Assembly: GCF_007989605.1 (NCBI RefSeq)
Contig: NZ_BJUL01000005.1
Coordinates: 205,040 to 269,039 of the forward strand
From: Vreelandella venusta
Lineage (GTDB): Bacteria; Pseudomonadota; Gammaproteobacteria; Pseudomonadales; Halomonadaceae
Length of the DNA stretch: 64,000 bases
Direction of reading: 5' to 3'
The position numbers were made by a program, and so were the translations under genes. The notes beneath the pieces are model-generated. The model was given only the letters and a program-made list of their open reading frames with translations, was not told where the DNA came from and ran no database searches. Below are positions 38,458-47,954 of this stretch, piece by piece; position 1 is the stretch's first letter; every line of letters starts with the position of its first letter.

Positions 38458-39245
38458 TGTCAGTCGCTAAGACCGAATTTATTGCCGTTGTTCCCGCGCG
38501 TTTTGGTTCGTCCCGGTTGCTGGGTAAACCGCTGCTGGATATCGCGGGTGAGCCAATGGTTGCCCATGTCTGGCGGAGAGCCTGCCAAAGCCAAGCCAGC
38601 CGAGTCGTGGTAGCCACTGACGATCTTCGCATCCGCGACGCGATGCTACCCTACGGTGCGGATGTCGTCATGACGCGCGCGGATCATCCTTCTGGTACCG
38701 ACCGATTGGCTGAGGTGGCAGAGCAGCTCGGGTTAAGCGACGACACTTTAGTGGTGAATGTGCAAGGCGATGAGCCGCTTATCCCACCGGCCTTAATTGA
38801 CCAAGTGGCGATGCGTTTAGCCGAAGATCGAGAAGCGGCCATTGCGACGCTTGCTGAGCCCATTACTGATGTTGAAACGTTATTTAACGCTAACGTCGTC
38901 AAAGTTGTTCGCTCCTTGCAGGGGCGCGCGCTGTACTTTTCTCGTGCCCCCATTCCTTGGGATCGAGAGCAATTTAAAGTCCAGCCCGCACTTTTAGCCA
39001 CTGATGCGTGGTTGCGCCATATTGGTATATACGCCTACCGTGCCAGTTTTCTTACCGCTTATCGTGAGCTGGCGCCGTCGAGCCTTGAACAGTTGGAGCA
39101 ACTAGAGCAGTTGCGTGCGCTACAGCATGGCTATGCGATTCAAGTTGCGCTGGCCAGCACTATCAATCCTGCTGGTGTGGATACGCCTGAAGACTTAGCC
39201 AGAGTGAGAGCGCTTTTGGCGAGTAAAAGTGAAGGTGAAAGCTAA
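38457..39245 (+). CDS. kdsB: CMP-Kdo synthetase KdsB
   Basis: 262 residues; activates Kdo with CTP for addition to lipid A. The nucleotide-binding Pro-Ala-Arg-Phe-Gly-Ser-Ser-Arg-Leu-x-Gly-Lys-Pro-Leu motif is near residues 12-25, Asn-Val-Gln-Gly-Asp-Glu-Pro-Leu-Ile near 99-107, and His-Ile-Gly-Ile-Tyr-Ala-Tyr-Arg near 185-192. A Leu-Glu-Gln repeat near 210-220 ([11 protein letters not shown]) is slightly longer than in most relatives. Stop and next start overlap (TAATG). Confidence 0.95.
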   Translation: MSVAKTEFIAVVPARFGSSRLLGKPLLDIAGEPMVAHVWRRACQSQASRVVVATDDLRIRDAMLPYGADVVMTRADHPSGTDRLAEVAEQLGLSDDTLVVNVQGDEPLIPPALIDQVAMRLAEDREAAIATLAEPITDVETLFNANVVKVVRSLQGRALYFSRAPIPWDREQFKVQPALLATDAWLRHIGIYAYRASFLTAYRELAPSSLEQLEQLEQLRALQHGYAIQVALASTINPAGVDTPEDLARVRALLASKSEGES

Positions 39246-39730
39246 TGAAGCGCGTCCTATTTGTTTGTTTGGGCAATATTTGTCGTTCACCAACGGCCGA
39301 AGGCGTCTTTAGGCACGCTGTTGAAGAGGCTGGCTTAAATCGTCATATCAGCATTGACTCTTGTGGTGTAGGTGGTTGGCATGTTGGAAAAGCGCCAGAC
39401 AGCCGTGCCCAGGTAGCCGCATTAAGGCGTGGTATCGATATTAGCCATTTGCGCGCTCGCCAGCTAAGCGCCAGTGACTTTCTTGAATTCGACTATGTGC
39501 TGGGCATGGATCGCGATAATCTCAAGGCCATGCGAGCGCTACAGCCAGGTGCCAGTCGTGCCCATGTCGGGCTCTTGCTAGATTTTGCCGATATGCCTGA
39601 TGCGGAAGTGCCCGACCCTTATTACGGTGGTGATGAGGGCTTTGAGCATGTCCTGAATTTAATTGAGGCGGCTTCTGCAGGGCTAATTGCTCAGCTGAGA
39701 CATGACGGGCTGAGAAATGACAGGTTGTGA
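39245..39730 (+). CDS. Low-molecular-weight protein-tyrosine phosphatase
   Basis: 161 residues with the full catalytic signature near the N terminus: Cys8-Leu-Gly-Asn-Ile-Cys-Arg14-Ser, and the Asp-Pro-Tyr-Tyr-Gly general-acid loop near residues 120-124. In many bacteria such enzymes dephosphorylate tyrosine kinases that control capsule export, but no kinase gene is nearby. The same position between kdsB and murB is known in pseudomonads. It overlaps kdsB by one base and murB by 14 bases, so it belongs to the lpxK-kdsB-murB transcript. Confidence 0.93.
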   Translation: MKRVLFVCLGNICRSPTAEGVFRHAVEEAGLNRHISIDSCGVGGWHVGKAPDSRAQVAALRRGIDISHLRARQLSASDFLEFDYVLGMDRDNLKAMRALQPGASRAHVGLLLDFADMPDAEVPDPYYGGDEGFEHVLNLIEAASAGLIAQLRHDGLRNDRL

Positions 39731-40772
39731 AATCACGAGTTGTGAAAAAAGCCATAATGAGCTGCTTAGTCGTTGCCTGTCAGTCGATTTAACCTCTGCG
39801 AACACGCTGCGTTTACCATGCTTAGCTGAGCGTTATGTGGTGCCTAAAACGCTAAGCGCGCTCCAGCGTGTGCTTCGTGAGGCTGCTGATAAACAGTGGC
39901 ATATTACGCTTATGGGAGGTGGCAGTAATGTGCTGCTTCCCGCACAGCTAAAAGGCATTGCGATTCGACCGGGCATGCAGCAGTGGTGGTTAGAACGTTG
40001 CGGAGAGTCTGTTGTTGCTCATGTGGGAGCTGGCGTTAATTGGCATTCGTTAGTAATGACGCTATCGGCTCGCGGCCTGTGGGGTATTGAAAACTTAGCG
40101 CTGATTCCCGGTGATTGCGGCGCAGCACCAGTACAGAACATTGGTGCCTACGGTGTCGAGCTTAAAGACGTTCTGGTAGGGGTGCAGGTAGTCGAGTTGG
40201 CGTCGGGCAATGTGCGTTGGTTAAGCGCCGATGCTTGCCAATTTGGTTACCGAGACAGCATCTTCAAAAAATCGCTCGCGGATAAAGTCGTCATTACTCA
40301 ATTGACGCTTCGGCTATCGAAAACGCCGCAGCCAAGACTGGGTTATGGAGACTTAGCTGCCCGAGTAGCTGGCACGGCGAATTGCTTGGCGGTGGCTCAA
40401 GCAGTGTGTGCTATTCGCCAGGAAAAACTGCCGGACCCTCAGGTGCTCGCAAATGCGGGTAGCTTCTTTAAAAACCCGCTAGTTAGCAGCGATCAGTTAT
40501 CGCGCTTGCTACAAGCATATCCTGATATGCCATATTTCCCGCAGGTTAACGGCCAAAGCAAACTGGCAGCGGGGTGGTTAATTGATCAATGCGGGCTGAA
40601 AGGGATTCGGCAGGGAGCTTTCGGTGTTCACGCGCGCCAGGCCTTGGTGCTGGTGCATTTTGGTGGTGGCGATAGGTGTGAGCTGCTGCAGTTTGCAGAG
40701 CATATTGCCCACAAGGTCTATGACCAATTTGGTGTTGAGTTAGAGCCTGAGCCACGCTTGGTACAAGCATAA
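39717..40772 (+). CDS. murB: UDP-N-acetylenolpyruvoylglucosamine reductase MurB
   Basis: 351 residues; FAD enzyme that reduces enolpyruvyl-UDP-GlcNAc to UDP-MurNAc, the substrate of MurC. Family motifs: Met-Gly-Gly-Gly-Ser-Asn-Val-Leu-Leu near residues 67-75, Leu-Ile-Pro-Gly-Asp-Cys-Gly-Ala-Ala-Pro-Val-Gln-Asn-Ile-Gly-Ala-Tyr-Gly near 129-146, Phe-Gly-Tyr-Arg-Asp-Ser-Ile-Phe-Lys near 178-186, and Asn-Ala-Gly-Ser-Phe-Phe-Lys-Asn-Pro near 250-258 with the catalytic Ser. It is a type I (E. coli-like) MurB. The N-terminal 20 residues are poorly conserved and the start is uncertain. Confidence 0.94.
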   Translation: MTGCEITSCEKSHNELLSRCLSVDLTSANTLRLPCLAERYVVPKTLSALQRVLREAADKQWHITLMGGGSNVLLPAQLKGIAIRPGMQQWWLERCGESVVAHVGAGVNWHSLVMTLSARGLWGIENLALIPGDCGAAPVQNIGAYGVELKDVLVGVQVVELASGNVRWLSADACQFGYRDSIFKKSLADKVVITQLTLRLSKTPQPRLGYGDLAARVAGTANCLAVAQAVCAIRQEKLPDPQVLANAGSFFKNPLVSSDQLSRLLQAYPDMPYFPQVNGQSKLAAGWLIDQCGLKGIRQGAFGVHARQALVLVHFGGGDRCELLQFAEHIAHKVYDQFGVELEPEPRLVQA

Positions 40773-40797
40773 AAAAACCCCGCTAAGCGGGGTTTTT
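40773..40797. terminator. Bidirectional terminator between murB and rne
   Basis: ACCCCGC (about 40777-40783), loop TAA, GCGGGGT (40787-40793), with an A run before and a T run after. The U tail in both senses serves both convergent genes. Confidence 0.93.
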
Positions 40798-40811
40798 AGT
40801 GCGACTAGCGA

Positions 40812-43800
40812 TCACTCATTAGGCGTTTTCTGTGCTTGTTTGCGCAGTTCACGAGGATCATTGTGAGCGCGACGGCGGCGGCGAGGCTTAGGTGCCGTGT
40901 CTTGAGCAGCAGTAGGCGCTTGCTTTGCTTCTTCGGATGTTGCAGTTGCAACGTTGGCTTTAGCTGACGGCGTTTGAGCCTCTTCATTCGTTGCCAATGT
41001 TGACGGTGGCTCTTTGTCTTCTTGAGCGTCAGCGCTGGCAGTTTCTGAAGTGGTGTTTGAAACCGTTTCTGAAGCAGTTGTGGTGTCTGAAGCAGCGGTA
41101 TTGCTCACTGCGTCGCTGTCTAAAGAAGCTGCTTCTGGCTGCTCAGTGCTCTCCGGAGAGTTTGCTTCAGCGCTCGCCGCCACACGTTGCGGTGACGCCT
41201 GGGTGCTAGCGCTACCGTCAACCGTCTCAAGCGCTTTCGGTGCTTCTGAGTGGGTATCAACAGCTACGGATGTCTCTTGTGCTGCTTCTTGAGGCTCGTC
41301 AGACAACACTGGTTCCTGATGCACACGTTCTTGAGGCTCAGAAGGTTCTTGAGACTTAGCAGGCTCTTGAGGCTCAGAAGTCTCTTGGGGCTCAGAAGTC
41401 TCTTGGGGCTCAGAAGGCTCTTGAGACTTAGCAGGCTCTTGAGACTCAGAAGTCTCTTGAGGCTCAGAAGTCTCTTGAGGCTCAGAAGTCTCTTGAGGCT
41501 CAGAAGTCTCTTGAGGCTCAGAAGATTCTTGAGGCTCAGAAGCTTGAGAAGATACCGGCTGCTGAGGTTTATCAGCCTCTTTTGCAGCCTCTTCACCAGG
41601 CGAGCTTGCTGATTCGCTGTCGGTGGTATCAAGCTCTTTCACGTTTGCATCAGGCGCTTTTTGCGGCTCCACTTCCGTAACTGACGAAGGCTCACTATTT
41701 GCGACCTCAGCCGAATGGCTGCTCGTCTCTTGGGGCGCTTCTTGAGTCGCGGTTGCATCATGAGTTGGCAGTTGAGGTTTGTCCTCAGCGCTCTTCTCTA
41801 AACGTGTTTCTGCTTCAGGTTCAGCTTTTTCTGCCGCTTGCTGAGATTGGCGGCGTTGGCGCGTAGTCTTGCGTGGTTTCTCCGCCTTGTCGGCAGGGCG
41901 CTCAGCCGTCGTTGTTTCATCGGCAGTTGCTGATTCATCTGCCGTTTGCTCAGACGCTTCAAGGGTTGCTTCAGCGCTGGGTGCGGCGGTAGTGCTGGCC
42001 TCATCTTGTGAAGTGGGCCTTGCCGGCGCTGCTTTGCGGCTGTTCCCTTCAGCAGCAGGCGTTTCAGCAGCAGCTTCAACAGAAGGAGCGTCTACAGAGG
42101 GAGCTTCAGCCGCTGCGGCTTGCAGTTTCAGCTGCTCCGCTTCAGCTTGAGGATTCACGGCCTGTTTACGCGTGCGGTTGCGCGGATTGTTACGCGTGCG
42201 TTTCGGCTTGCCGTCATCTTGTTTATCGTCCGCTGGTGATGCGGGCTCACGGGTAACTTCATTTTTCGGCTTAGCATCACGTGGTTTATCGCGACGATTG
42301 TCTGTTTGAGCAGTAGATTTAGCCGCCTCATCTTTTGATGACTCTTTCGCCGCTAGGTTTGCCTGCTGCTCTTTTTGACGATTGCTCTTCTGTTCATTGT
42401 CCTGGAGCTTGGCATCGTCTTGCTGCGGGTGGCGTCGACGATTGCGAGTACGGCTAGGGCCGCTACGTTTATCGTTAGCGTCGTCGTTACTATCAGCGTT
42501 GCGCGATTGGCTAGGCTGCTGGCTGCTCGGCTGTTGGTTGCTCGATTGCTGCTGGCTGCGCTGCTCGTTTTTGCTGGCATTTTCGCCACGTTCGCGGGCA
42601 GGCTTTGACTTACTGTCGCTGCGCTGCGAGCGATTTTTGCTCGTTCTCTCCGGTTGCTTACGGGCAACAGGAGCCTCAGGTTCGGGTTGGCTCGTGTTGG
42701 TATCTTCTCCGCCTAGCAGTTTGGCAAAGCCTCTGATGAAGCGGCCAATGACACTGGGCTGTTCTTCAGTGGCAGGAGTCGTCTTGGTAACGGCTTTATC
42801 TGCCTTGGCAGCTCTCTCTGCCTTCTCTTCAGTCAGCAGGGAGGCCGGCGCTGGTGCATTATGTACAACGCTTTTAACCGCAGCTTCAGCGCGCATGGCG
42901 GGAGGAGTGAAGCTAGGGTCAGGCTCTTTGCCTACTTCAGTATCGGTTGAAAGCTCGAAGCTGGATAGCGTCAGGCTTTCATCATCGTCTAAGTGGTCAT
43001 CACGCAGCCGTTGAACGTCATAATGTGGTGTATCCATTTCTGGGTTTGGCAGGAGAACCACACGTACGCCTTGGCGTGATTCGATGTCCGCCAGAACGCT
43101 GCGCTTTTCATTCAGCAAGTAGGTGGCAACAGGGACTGGAAGAATGGCGCGGATTTGAGCGCTGCGCTCTTTCATGGCTTCTTCTTCAATCAAGCGCATG
43201 ATAGAGAGTGACAGAGAGCGAACATCACGGATAGTGCCTTGGCCGTTACAGCGTGGGCAAACAACGCCGCTGGTTTCGCCTAGCGAGGGGCGTAGCCGCT
43301 GGCGTGACATTTCCATCAGACCAAAGCGAGAAATCCGACCAATCTGAACGCGTGCACGATCCAGCTTCAGGGCATCGCGCATGCGGTTTTCAACCTCACG
43401 CTGATTGCGCGCAGGGCCCATATCGATAAAGTCGATAACGACGAGACCACCGATATCACGCAGGCGCAACTGTCGAGCAATCTCATCGGCTGCTTCAGAG
43501 TTGGTTTGCAGGGCGGTTTCTTCAATATCGCTGCCGCGTGTGGCTCGGGCAGAGTTAATATCAATCGAGACTAGCGCTTCGGTATGATCGATAACAATAG
43601 AGCCACCAGAGGGAAGCTTTACTTCGCGCTGGTAAGCAGTTTCGATCTGCGATTCAATTTGGAAGCGCGAGAAAAGAGGGACTTCATCGGCGTAAAGTTT
43701 AATTTTCTGCTGATAAGAGGGCATTACCTGACGGATAAAGCCCAGTGCTTCTGCATGAATCTCGGGGCTATCAATTAACACCTCGCCAATGTCTTGGCGC

Positions 43801-44459
43801 AGGTAATCGCGCATGGCGCGGATAATGACATTAGATTCGCGGTAAATCAGGAATGGGGCTGAGCGCTTGCCTGCTTCAGTGGTGATCGACTCCCACACTT
43901 GGACGAGGTAATCCAAGTCCCACTGCAGCTCTTCTGGGCTACGGCCAATACCGGCGGTTCGAACGATCAGGCCCATTTTGTCTGGCACTGTCAGTTGGCC
44001 CATGGCGTCTTTTAGCTGGCTGCGGTCATCACCTTCAATGCGGCGTGAAATACCGCCTGCACGGGGATTGTTCGGCATCAGAACCAGAAAGCGGCCCGCT
44101 AAACTAATAAAAGTCGTCAGTGCTGCCCCTTTGTTGCCTCGCTCTTCTTTATCAACTTGGACGATGACTTCCTGGCCCTCTTTCAGTACTTCTTTGATAC
44201 TGGGGCGACCAGACACATCTTTGATAAAATATTCGCGGGAGATTTCTTTTAATGGCAGGAAACCGTGGCGTTCGGCACCAAAATCAACAAAAGCGGCTTC
44301 AAGGGATGGTTCTACCCGGGTGATTTTTCCCCGGTAAATATTGGCTTTTTTCTGTTCTCGAGCGCCAGATTCGATGTCTAAATCGTAAAGGCGTTGCCCG
44401 TCTACCAGCGCAACCCGCAGCTCTTCTGGCTGGGTTGCGTTAATCAGCATCCGTTTCAT
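40812..44459 (-). CDS. rne: Ribonuclease E
   Basis: 1215 residues; the main endoribonuclease of mRNA decay and rRNA/tRNA processing, and scaffold of the degradosome. The N-terminal catalytic half has an S1 domain (about 36-118), the DNase-like domain with catalytic Asp300 (Ser-Ile-Asp-Ile-Asn-Ser) and Asp343 (Val-Ile-Asp-Phe-Ile-Asp), and the Zn-link Cys401-Pro-Arg-Cys404. The C-terminal half (from about 520) is low-complexity: Arg/Lys/Gln-rich RNA-binding stretches around 600-780, then an acidic Glu/Pro/Ser/Thr/Ala-rich tract with hexapeptide repeats near 973-1044, and a final basic Pro-Arg-Arg-Arg-Arg-Arg segment. Expression is probably autoregulated through the long leader upstream. Confidence 0.95.
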   Translation of the reverse strand: MKRMLINATQPEELRVALVDGQRLYDLDIESGAREQKKANIYRGKITRVEPSLEAAFVDFGAERHGFLPLKEISREYFIKDVSGRPSIKEVLKEGQEVIVQVDKEERGNKGAALTTFISLAGRFLVLMPNNPRAGGISRRIEGDDRSQLKDAMGQLTVPDKMGLIVRTAGIGRSPEELQWDLDYLVQVWESITTEAGKRSAPFLIYRESNVIIRAMRDYLRQDIGEVLIDSPEIHAEALGFIRQVMPSYQQKIKLYADEVPLFSRFQIESQIETAYQREVKLPSGGSIVIDHTEALVSIDINSARATRGSDIEETALQTNSEAADEIARQLRLRDIGGLVVIDFIDMGPARNQREVENRMRDALKLDRARVQIGRISRFGLMEMSRQRLRPSLGETSGVVCPRCNGQGTIRDVRSLSLSIMRLIEEEAMKERSAQIRAILPVPVATYLLNEKRSVLADIESRQGVRVVLLPNPEMDTPHYDVQRLRDDHLDDDESLTLSSFELSTDTEVGKEPDPSFTPPAMRAEAAVKSVVHNAPAPASLLTEEKAERAAKADKAVTKTTPATEEQPSVIGRFIRGFAKLLGGEDTNTSQPEPEAPVARKQPERTSKNRSQRSDSKSKPARERGENASKNEQRSQQQSSNQQPSSQQPSQSRNADSNDDANDKRSGPSRTRNRRRHPQQDDAKLQDNEQKSNRQKEQQANLAAKESSKDEAAKSTAQTDNRRDKPRDAKPKNEVTREPASPADDKQDDGKPKRTRNNPRNRTRKQAVNPQAEAEQLKLQAAAAEAPSVDAPSVEAAAETPAAEGNSRKAAPARPTSQDEASTTAAPSAEATLEASEQTADESATADETTTAERPADKAEKPRKTTRQRRQSQQAAEKAEPEAETRLEKSAEDKPQLPTHDATATQEAPQETSSHSAEVANSEPSSVTEVEPQKAPDANVKELDTTDSESASSPGEEAAKEADKPQQPVSSQASEPQESSEPQETSEPQETSEPQETSEPQETSESQEPAKSQEPSEPQETSEPQETSEPQEPAKSQEPSEPQERVHQEPVLSDEPQEAAQETSVAVDTHSEAPKALETVDGSASTQASPQRVAASAEANSPESTEQPEAASLDSDAVSNTAASDTTTASETVSNTTSETASADAQEDKEPPSTLATNEEAQTPSAKANVATATSEEAKQAPTAAQDTAPKPRRRRRAHNDPRELRKQAQKTPNE
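41329..41542 (-). repeat. 18-base tandem repeats inside rne (Ser-Glu-Pro-Gln-Glu-Thr units)
   Basis: About twelve in-frame 18-base units encode Ser-Glu-Pro-Gln-Glu-Thr, with variants Ala-Lys-Ser-Gln-Glu-Pro and Ser-Glu-Ser-Gln-Glu-Pro. Four neighbouring units near 41455-41525 are nearly identical at DNA level. They lie in the disordered C-terminal region of RNase E. Unit number is likely to vary between strains, and assembly errors are possible here. Confidence 0.9.
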
Positions 44460-45135
44460 GTTGTCTCACATAGCATTGCGAGCCGACGAGCCGTCTAGGC
44501 GTGGCGTAGACGAATCGCTGGGTGCTGCGTGCTTGTGCTCGGCGCATTGCTATGCTGACGCATTAAGCCGGGAAGGCAATCATGCCGACCCGGCCGAAAG
44601 GGCGTTGAGTACGTGGCGGAGGCAGAACATGTTTCGGTGGCTGTCACGTCCATCCGGCTCTGCTGACACCGCCAACACCTGGCATTCATCGATTCGTCAA
44701 CGCCGGTCATCGGCACAGCGTTGAACTTGGCGCCCCAAGTCAAGCAGTACCTTGTGACGAACAGGATGGGCTGCTTGGGGCGTGACGTTTGTTAATTCAA
44801 TTGCCTGCCATTGCGGGCGAAGCAAAAGTGTCTCTGCCGTCAAAAAGCATGCGACAGAGTAACTGTATATCCAGTACGTAAGGCGTGTGGGTAATGCGTA
44901 CACTACGCCATTTTGCCTGTGCTCTGGCCTGCGTGTTTGTCGGGCAGGCGCTTGGCAAGCGTGGTAGTGCTCCCGTTACGACGTGTCTGTTTACGGGTAA
45001 GCCACACTTGGCCGCTGAACGTTTTGGAATATAACAGTAAAGACAACTACCAGCAATTGACGCAATGCGCATTGGTCTACGCTAGAATGCCGTTTTTAGC
45101 CTGTCGCTATTAGATCACACCAGGAGTGAGCGTTA
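44460..45135 (-). promoter_or_regulatory. rne-rluC divergent region: long structured rne leader
   Basis: This 676-base gap has no convincing gene. It contains hairpins in the rne leader: 44567-44594 (GCCGGG/CCCGGC outside, GGC/GCC inside, AA/GA internal loop) and 44731-44782 (CGCCCC plus AAGCAG pairing with CTGCTT plus GGGGCG, a 12-bp stem with a 5-base bulge). E. coli rne also has a long leader through which RNase E controls its own mRNA; by analogy this is likely the autoregulatory leader. The rluC side holds a poor promoter match, TTGACG (45057-45062) and TAGAAT (45083-45088) with a long 20-base spacer. Confidence 0.6.
45028..45056 (-). promoter_or_regulatory. Predicted rne promoter
   Basis: On the minus strand TTGCTG (complement of 45051-45056), a 17-base spacer and TATATT (complement of 45028-45033) form a good sigma-70 match. 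Transcription would start near 45020 and give a leader of about 560 bases before the rne ATG at 44459. Confidence 0.55.
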
Positions 45136-46077
45136 ATGTCCGAAGGGCGGGAAGTACAGTGGGTGGATATCGCCCCGGAACAAGCAGGTCAGCGAATCGA
45201 TAATTTTCTGATGACGCGTTTAAAAGGTGCTCCTCGTGCATTGATTTACCGCATTGTGCGTAAAGGTGAAGTAAGGGTTAATAAAAAACGCGTCAAAGTA
45301 GATTACCGACTTCAAGCGGGCGATCTAGTGCGTGTGCCGCCGCTGCGATTAGCCCCGAAAGAAGCGGTTAAAGAGGTGAGTGACAACTTACGTGATTTGT
45401 TAATTGGTAGCGTCATCATGGAAGGGCCAGACTGGATGGTGATTAACAAGCCATCGGGATTGGCTGTCCATGGCGGAAGCGGCGTTAAAATTGGCCTCAT
45501 TGAAGCGCTTCGACAAGTGCGCGACGACCTTACTTTTTTAGAGCTTGTCCACCGATTGGACCGTGATACATCGGGCTGCTTACTGTTGGCGAAGTCTCGT
45601 GATGCGCTGGTCACACTGAATGAGTCGCTGAAAAAGCATGCAATGGACAAACGCTACTTAGCGTTAGTCAGCGGGCGCTGGCCTGCTCGGAAGACCTATG
45701 TGAGTGCTCGCTTAGATCGCTTTGATGCGGGTAACGGTGAAAGGCGGGTGCGGGTAGACCCAAATGGCAAGGTCTCACGGACTCACTTTTCGGTAGTGGA
45801 AACCTTTGAAAAGGTCACGCTGATAGAGGCGGAGCCTGTAACAGGCCGCACCCACCAAATTCGTGTCCATGCCGCTCATGCTGGGCACGCCTTACTGGGC
45901 GACGATAAATACGCTACCCGCGAAAGTAATCATATGACGCAACGCCTTGGTTTGGGGCGTCTATTTCTCCATGCCTGTGCCTTAACATTTCCTGAGCCTG
46001 GCAATGGTCGACCCGTTACGGTAAAGGCGCCGCTGCCTGAGGCATTGGAAGAAACGTTAAAGCGCGCTCGGAGATAA
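45136..46077 (+). CDS. rluC: 23S rRNA pseudouridine synthase RluC
   Basis: 313 residues; isomerises U955, U2504 and U2580 of 23S rRNA in E. coli. An N-terminal S4 RNA-binding domain (about 15-75) precedes the RluA-type catalytic domain with His-Arg-Leu-Asp-Arg-Asp-Thr-Ser-Gly near residues 139-147, whose first Asp is the nucleophile, and Gly-Arg-Thr-His-Gln-Ile-Arg-Val-His near 237-245. AGGAG precedes the start. Its place divergent from rne is the standard one. Confidence 0.94.
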   Translation: MSEGREVQWVDIAPEQAGQRIDNFLMTRLKGAPRALIYRIVRKGEVRVNKKRVKVDYRLQAGDLVRVPPLRLAPKEAVKEVSDNLRDLLIGSVIMEGPDWMVINKPSGLAVHGGSGVKIGLIEALRQVRDDLTFLELVHRLDRDTSGCLLLAKSRDALVTLNESLKKHAMDKRYLALVSGRWPARKTYVSARLDRFDAGNGERRVRVDPNGKVSRTHFSVVETFEKVTLIEAEPVTGRTHQIRVHAAHAGHALLGDDKYATRESNHMTQRLGLGRLFLHACALTFPEPGNGRPVTVKAPLPEALEETLKRARR

Positions 46078-46083
46078 AGCGAT

Positions 46084-46734
46084 ATGCGCTATGAGCTAAT
46101 TATCTTTGATTGGGATGGCACATTGATGAACTCTGTGCCGAAAATTGTTGCCTGCATGCAGGCAGCAGCTTCTGATGTCGAGTGGGATGAGTTAGACGTC
46201 AGTGCTATCGAGAATATTATTGGTTTGGGGCTGCCTGAAGCGATAGCAACATTATGCCCTGGTATGGATGCAGTTCAGGCTGAGCGCTTGCGTCAACGCT
46301 ATGCCTATCATTTCGTTCAAGGTGATTCGACACCCATGCCTTTTTTTGAAGGCGTTAAAGAGCAAGTCGCCCGACTGCGTGAACGCCCTTGTCAGCGTCT
46401 AGCGGTGGCGACGGGGAAGAGCCGTCGTGGCCTAGATCGGGTGTTTGCCGAAACAGCGTCTGGTGATTGGTTTAATGCCAGCCGAACGGCAGATGAAACG
46501 CGCTCTAAGCCTCATCCGCAGATGCTCCTTGAACTGCTTGAAGAGCTGAAAGTGCCCGTTGAGCGCGCTGTGATGGTCGGAGACACCGAGTATGATCTTG
46601 AAATGGCAAGGTCTATTAATATGGATCGTGTGGGCGTTACTTACGGGGTGCATACCCCCGCTCGGTTAGCGGCTAGCCAGCCGCTATGGCTGGCGGATGA
46701 TGTAGAGAGCCTGTTCGATTGGCTTCACGGTTAG
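46084..46734 (+). CDS. HAD-superfamily phosphatase (Gph/PGP-like)
   Basis: 216 residues with all HAD motifs: Phe-Asp9-Trp-Asp11-Gly-Thr-Leu (motif I), a Thr in Val-Ala-Thr-Gly-Lys-Ser near 109-114 (motif II), Lys in Ser-Lys-Pro-His-Pro near 141-145 (motif III) and Gly-Asp-Thr-Glu-Tyr-Asp near 161-166 (motif IV). A helical cap domain lies between motifs I and II. The substrate is not evident; phosphoglycolate or a similar small phosphate is possible. It follows rluC after six bases, as in pseudomonads. Confidence 0.88.
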   Translation: MRYELIIFDWDGTLMNSVPKIVACMQAAASDVEWDELDVSAIENIIGLGLPEAIATLCPGMDAVQAERLRQRYAYHFVQGDSTPMPFFEGVKEQVARLRERPCQRLAVATGKSRRGLDRVFAETASGDWFNASRTADETRSKPHPQMLLELLEELKVPVERAVMVGDTEYDLEMARSINMDRVGVTYGVHTPARLAASQPLWLADDVESLFDWLHG

Positions 46735-46823
46735 CGGCGCTCACAGCCGCTGTGGGTAGTCGTTACTGTTAGCGGTCGTTACTGTGAGTAGTCGTTGTGC
46801 GAAGCAATACTAGGAAATTGTAT

Positions 46824-47951
46824 ATGAGTGATGAGCAGCAGCGCGATGGAAGTAATGATGGTAGGGGCTCTCAGTCGGGGGATAGTTTTCCTGGTCAGGA
46901 GAGCGGTGATCGTTGGACCGATGGGCCGGAGGTTGTCCAGCAGGATAAAAAGCCACCGCTCCCGGGGGCGGAGAGTGATGATGCCGAAACGCTACGCGAG
47001 CGCCAACGGTTAGCCCAGTTGGAAATGATGGATCGGTGGGTTGGCGGTGTGTTAGCGGAACAGCGCCGAACACGACGCTGGAAGTTGTTCTTTCGTTTGA
47101 TGCTGTTGGCGATTGTGTTGATATCGTTAACAACAATGCTATACCGCGTGTTTCTCGCTGAGCCAACGGCTTCATTGCCCACCGAGAGCCACGTAGCACT
47201 GGTGGAAGTGCATGGTGTGATTGCCAGTGATGCGCCAGCAAATGCTGAACGCATCATTAAGGGGTTGAATCGGGCATGGTCATCAGAGAGCGCTGCAGCT
47301 GTTGTGTTGCACATTGATAGTCCTGGTGGAAGCCCTGTGCAATCGCAGCGTGTTTACGATGAAATTATGCGGCTGCGTGACCAGGGCGACAAGCCCATTA
47401 TTGCCGTGATAGAGGATATTGGTGCGAGCGGTGCTTACTACGTTGCTTCTGCTGCCGATAGCATCGTGGCGTCCCGTGCAAGCTTGGTTGGCTCTATTGG
47501 TGTTATCTATGCTGGCTTTGGCTTCCAAGAAGCGATCAACCAGATTGGCGTAGAGCGTCGCGTAATGACTGCCGGTGAAAACAAAGCCTTTTTGGATCCT
47601 TTTCAGCCGCTGGGTGAGGAGGCTGCCGATTTCTGGCAGGGCGTTCTGACTCAAACCCATGAGCAGTTTATAGGCGATGTGAAGGCGGGGCGTGGTGATC
47701 GTTTGAGCAACAGCCCTGAAATTTTCTCAGGGCTTATCTGGAGCGGTGAGCAAGCGCTGGAGCTAGGTTTGATAGATGAGCTGGCCAGCCTTGAGCAAGT
47801 CGCCCGTGAGCAGGTAGGCGAGGCTGAATGGGAGAACTATACGCCTAGCTTGGACCCTTTCGAGCGTTTGACGCGTCGCTTTACGCAAACAGCTGCTGAA
47901 GTGCTGGGGCTTCAGCACGCACATGCTCCTTTACGCTTTCAGGCTCAGTAA
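46824..47951 (+). CDS. sppA: S49 family signal peptide peptidase (SppA-like, short form)
   Basis: 375 residues; membrane serine protease expected to degrade cleaved signal peptides. ATG 46824 follows an AGGAAA site; an upstream GTG would precede it. A hydrophilic N-terminal tail of about 85 residues, rich in Asp/Gly/Ser, leads to a membrane segment near 88-112, then one S49 domain. The Ser-Lys dyad is Ser202 (Asp-Ile-Gly-Ala-Ser-Gly-Ala-Tyr-Tyr) and Lys254 (Gly-Glu-Asn-Lys-Ala-Phe), 52 residues apart as in the Bacillus-type half-length SppA. Asp-Ser-Pro-Gly-Gly-Ser near 164-169 is also conserved. Its stop is three bases from that of convergent maf. Confidence 0.9.
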   Translation: MSDEQQRDGSNDGRGSQSGDSFPGQESGDRWTDGPEVVQQDKKPPLPGAESDDAETLRERQRLAQLEMMDRWVGGVLAEQRRTRRWKLFFRLMLLAIVLISLTTMLYRVFLAEPTASLPTESHVALVEVHGVIASDAPANAERIIKGLNRAWSSESAAAVVLHIDSPGGSPVQSQRVYDEIMRLRDQGDKPIIAVIEDIGASGAYYVASAADSIVASRASLVGSIGVIYAGFGFQEAINQIGVERRVMTAGENKAFLDPFQPLGEEAADFWQGVLTQTHEQFIGDVKAGRGDRLSNSPEIFSGLIWSGEQALELGLIDELASLEQVAREQVGEAEWENYTPSLDPFERLTRRFTQTAAEVLGLQHAHAPLRFQAQ

Positions 47952-47954
47952 ATA

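Noticed and set aside
41250..42256. Plus-strand ORFs opposite rne, rich in Leu/Arg or Ser/Ala
   Set aside because: They are mirror images of the low-complexity repeats in the RNase E C-terminal region and lack ribosome sites.
44458..44743. Short ORFs in the rne leader on both strands
   Set aside because: No ribosome sites or recognisable protein features; the region forms strong hairpins and fits a non-coding leader better.
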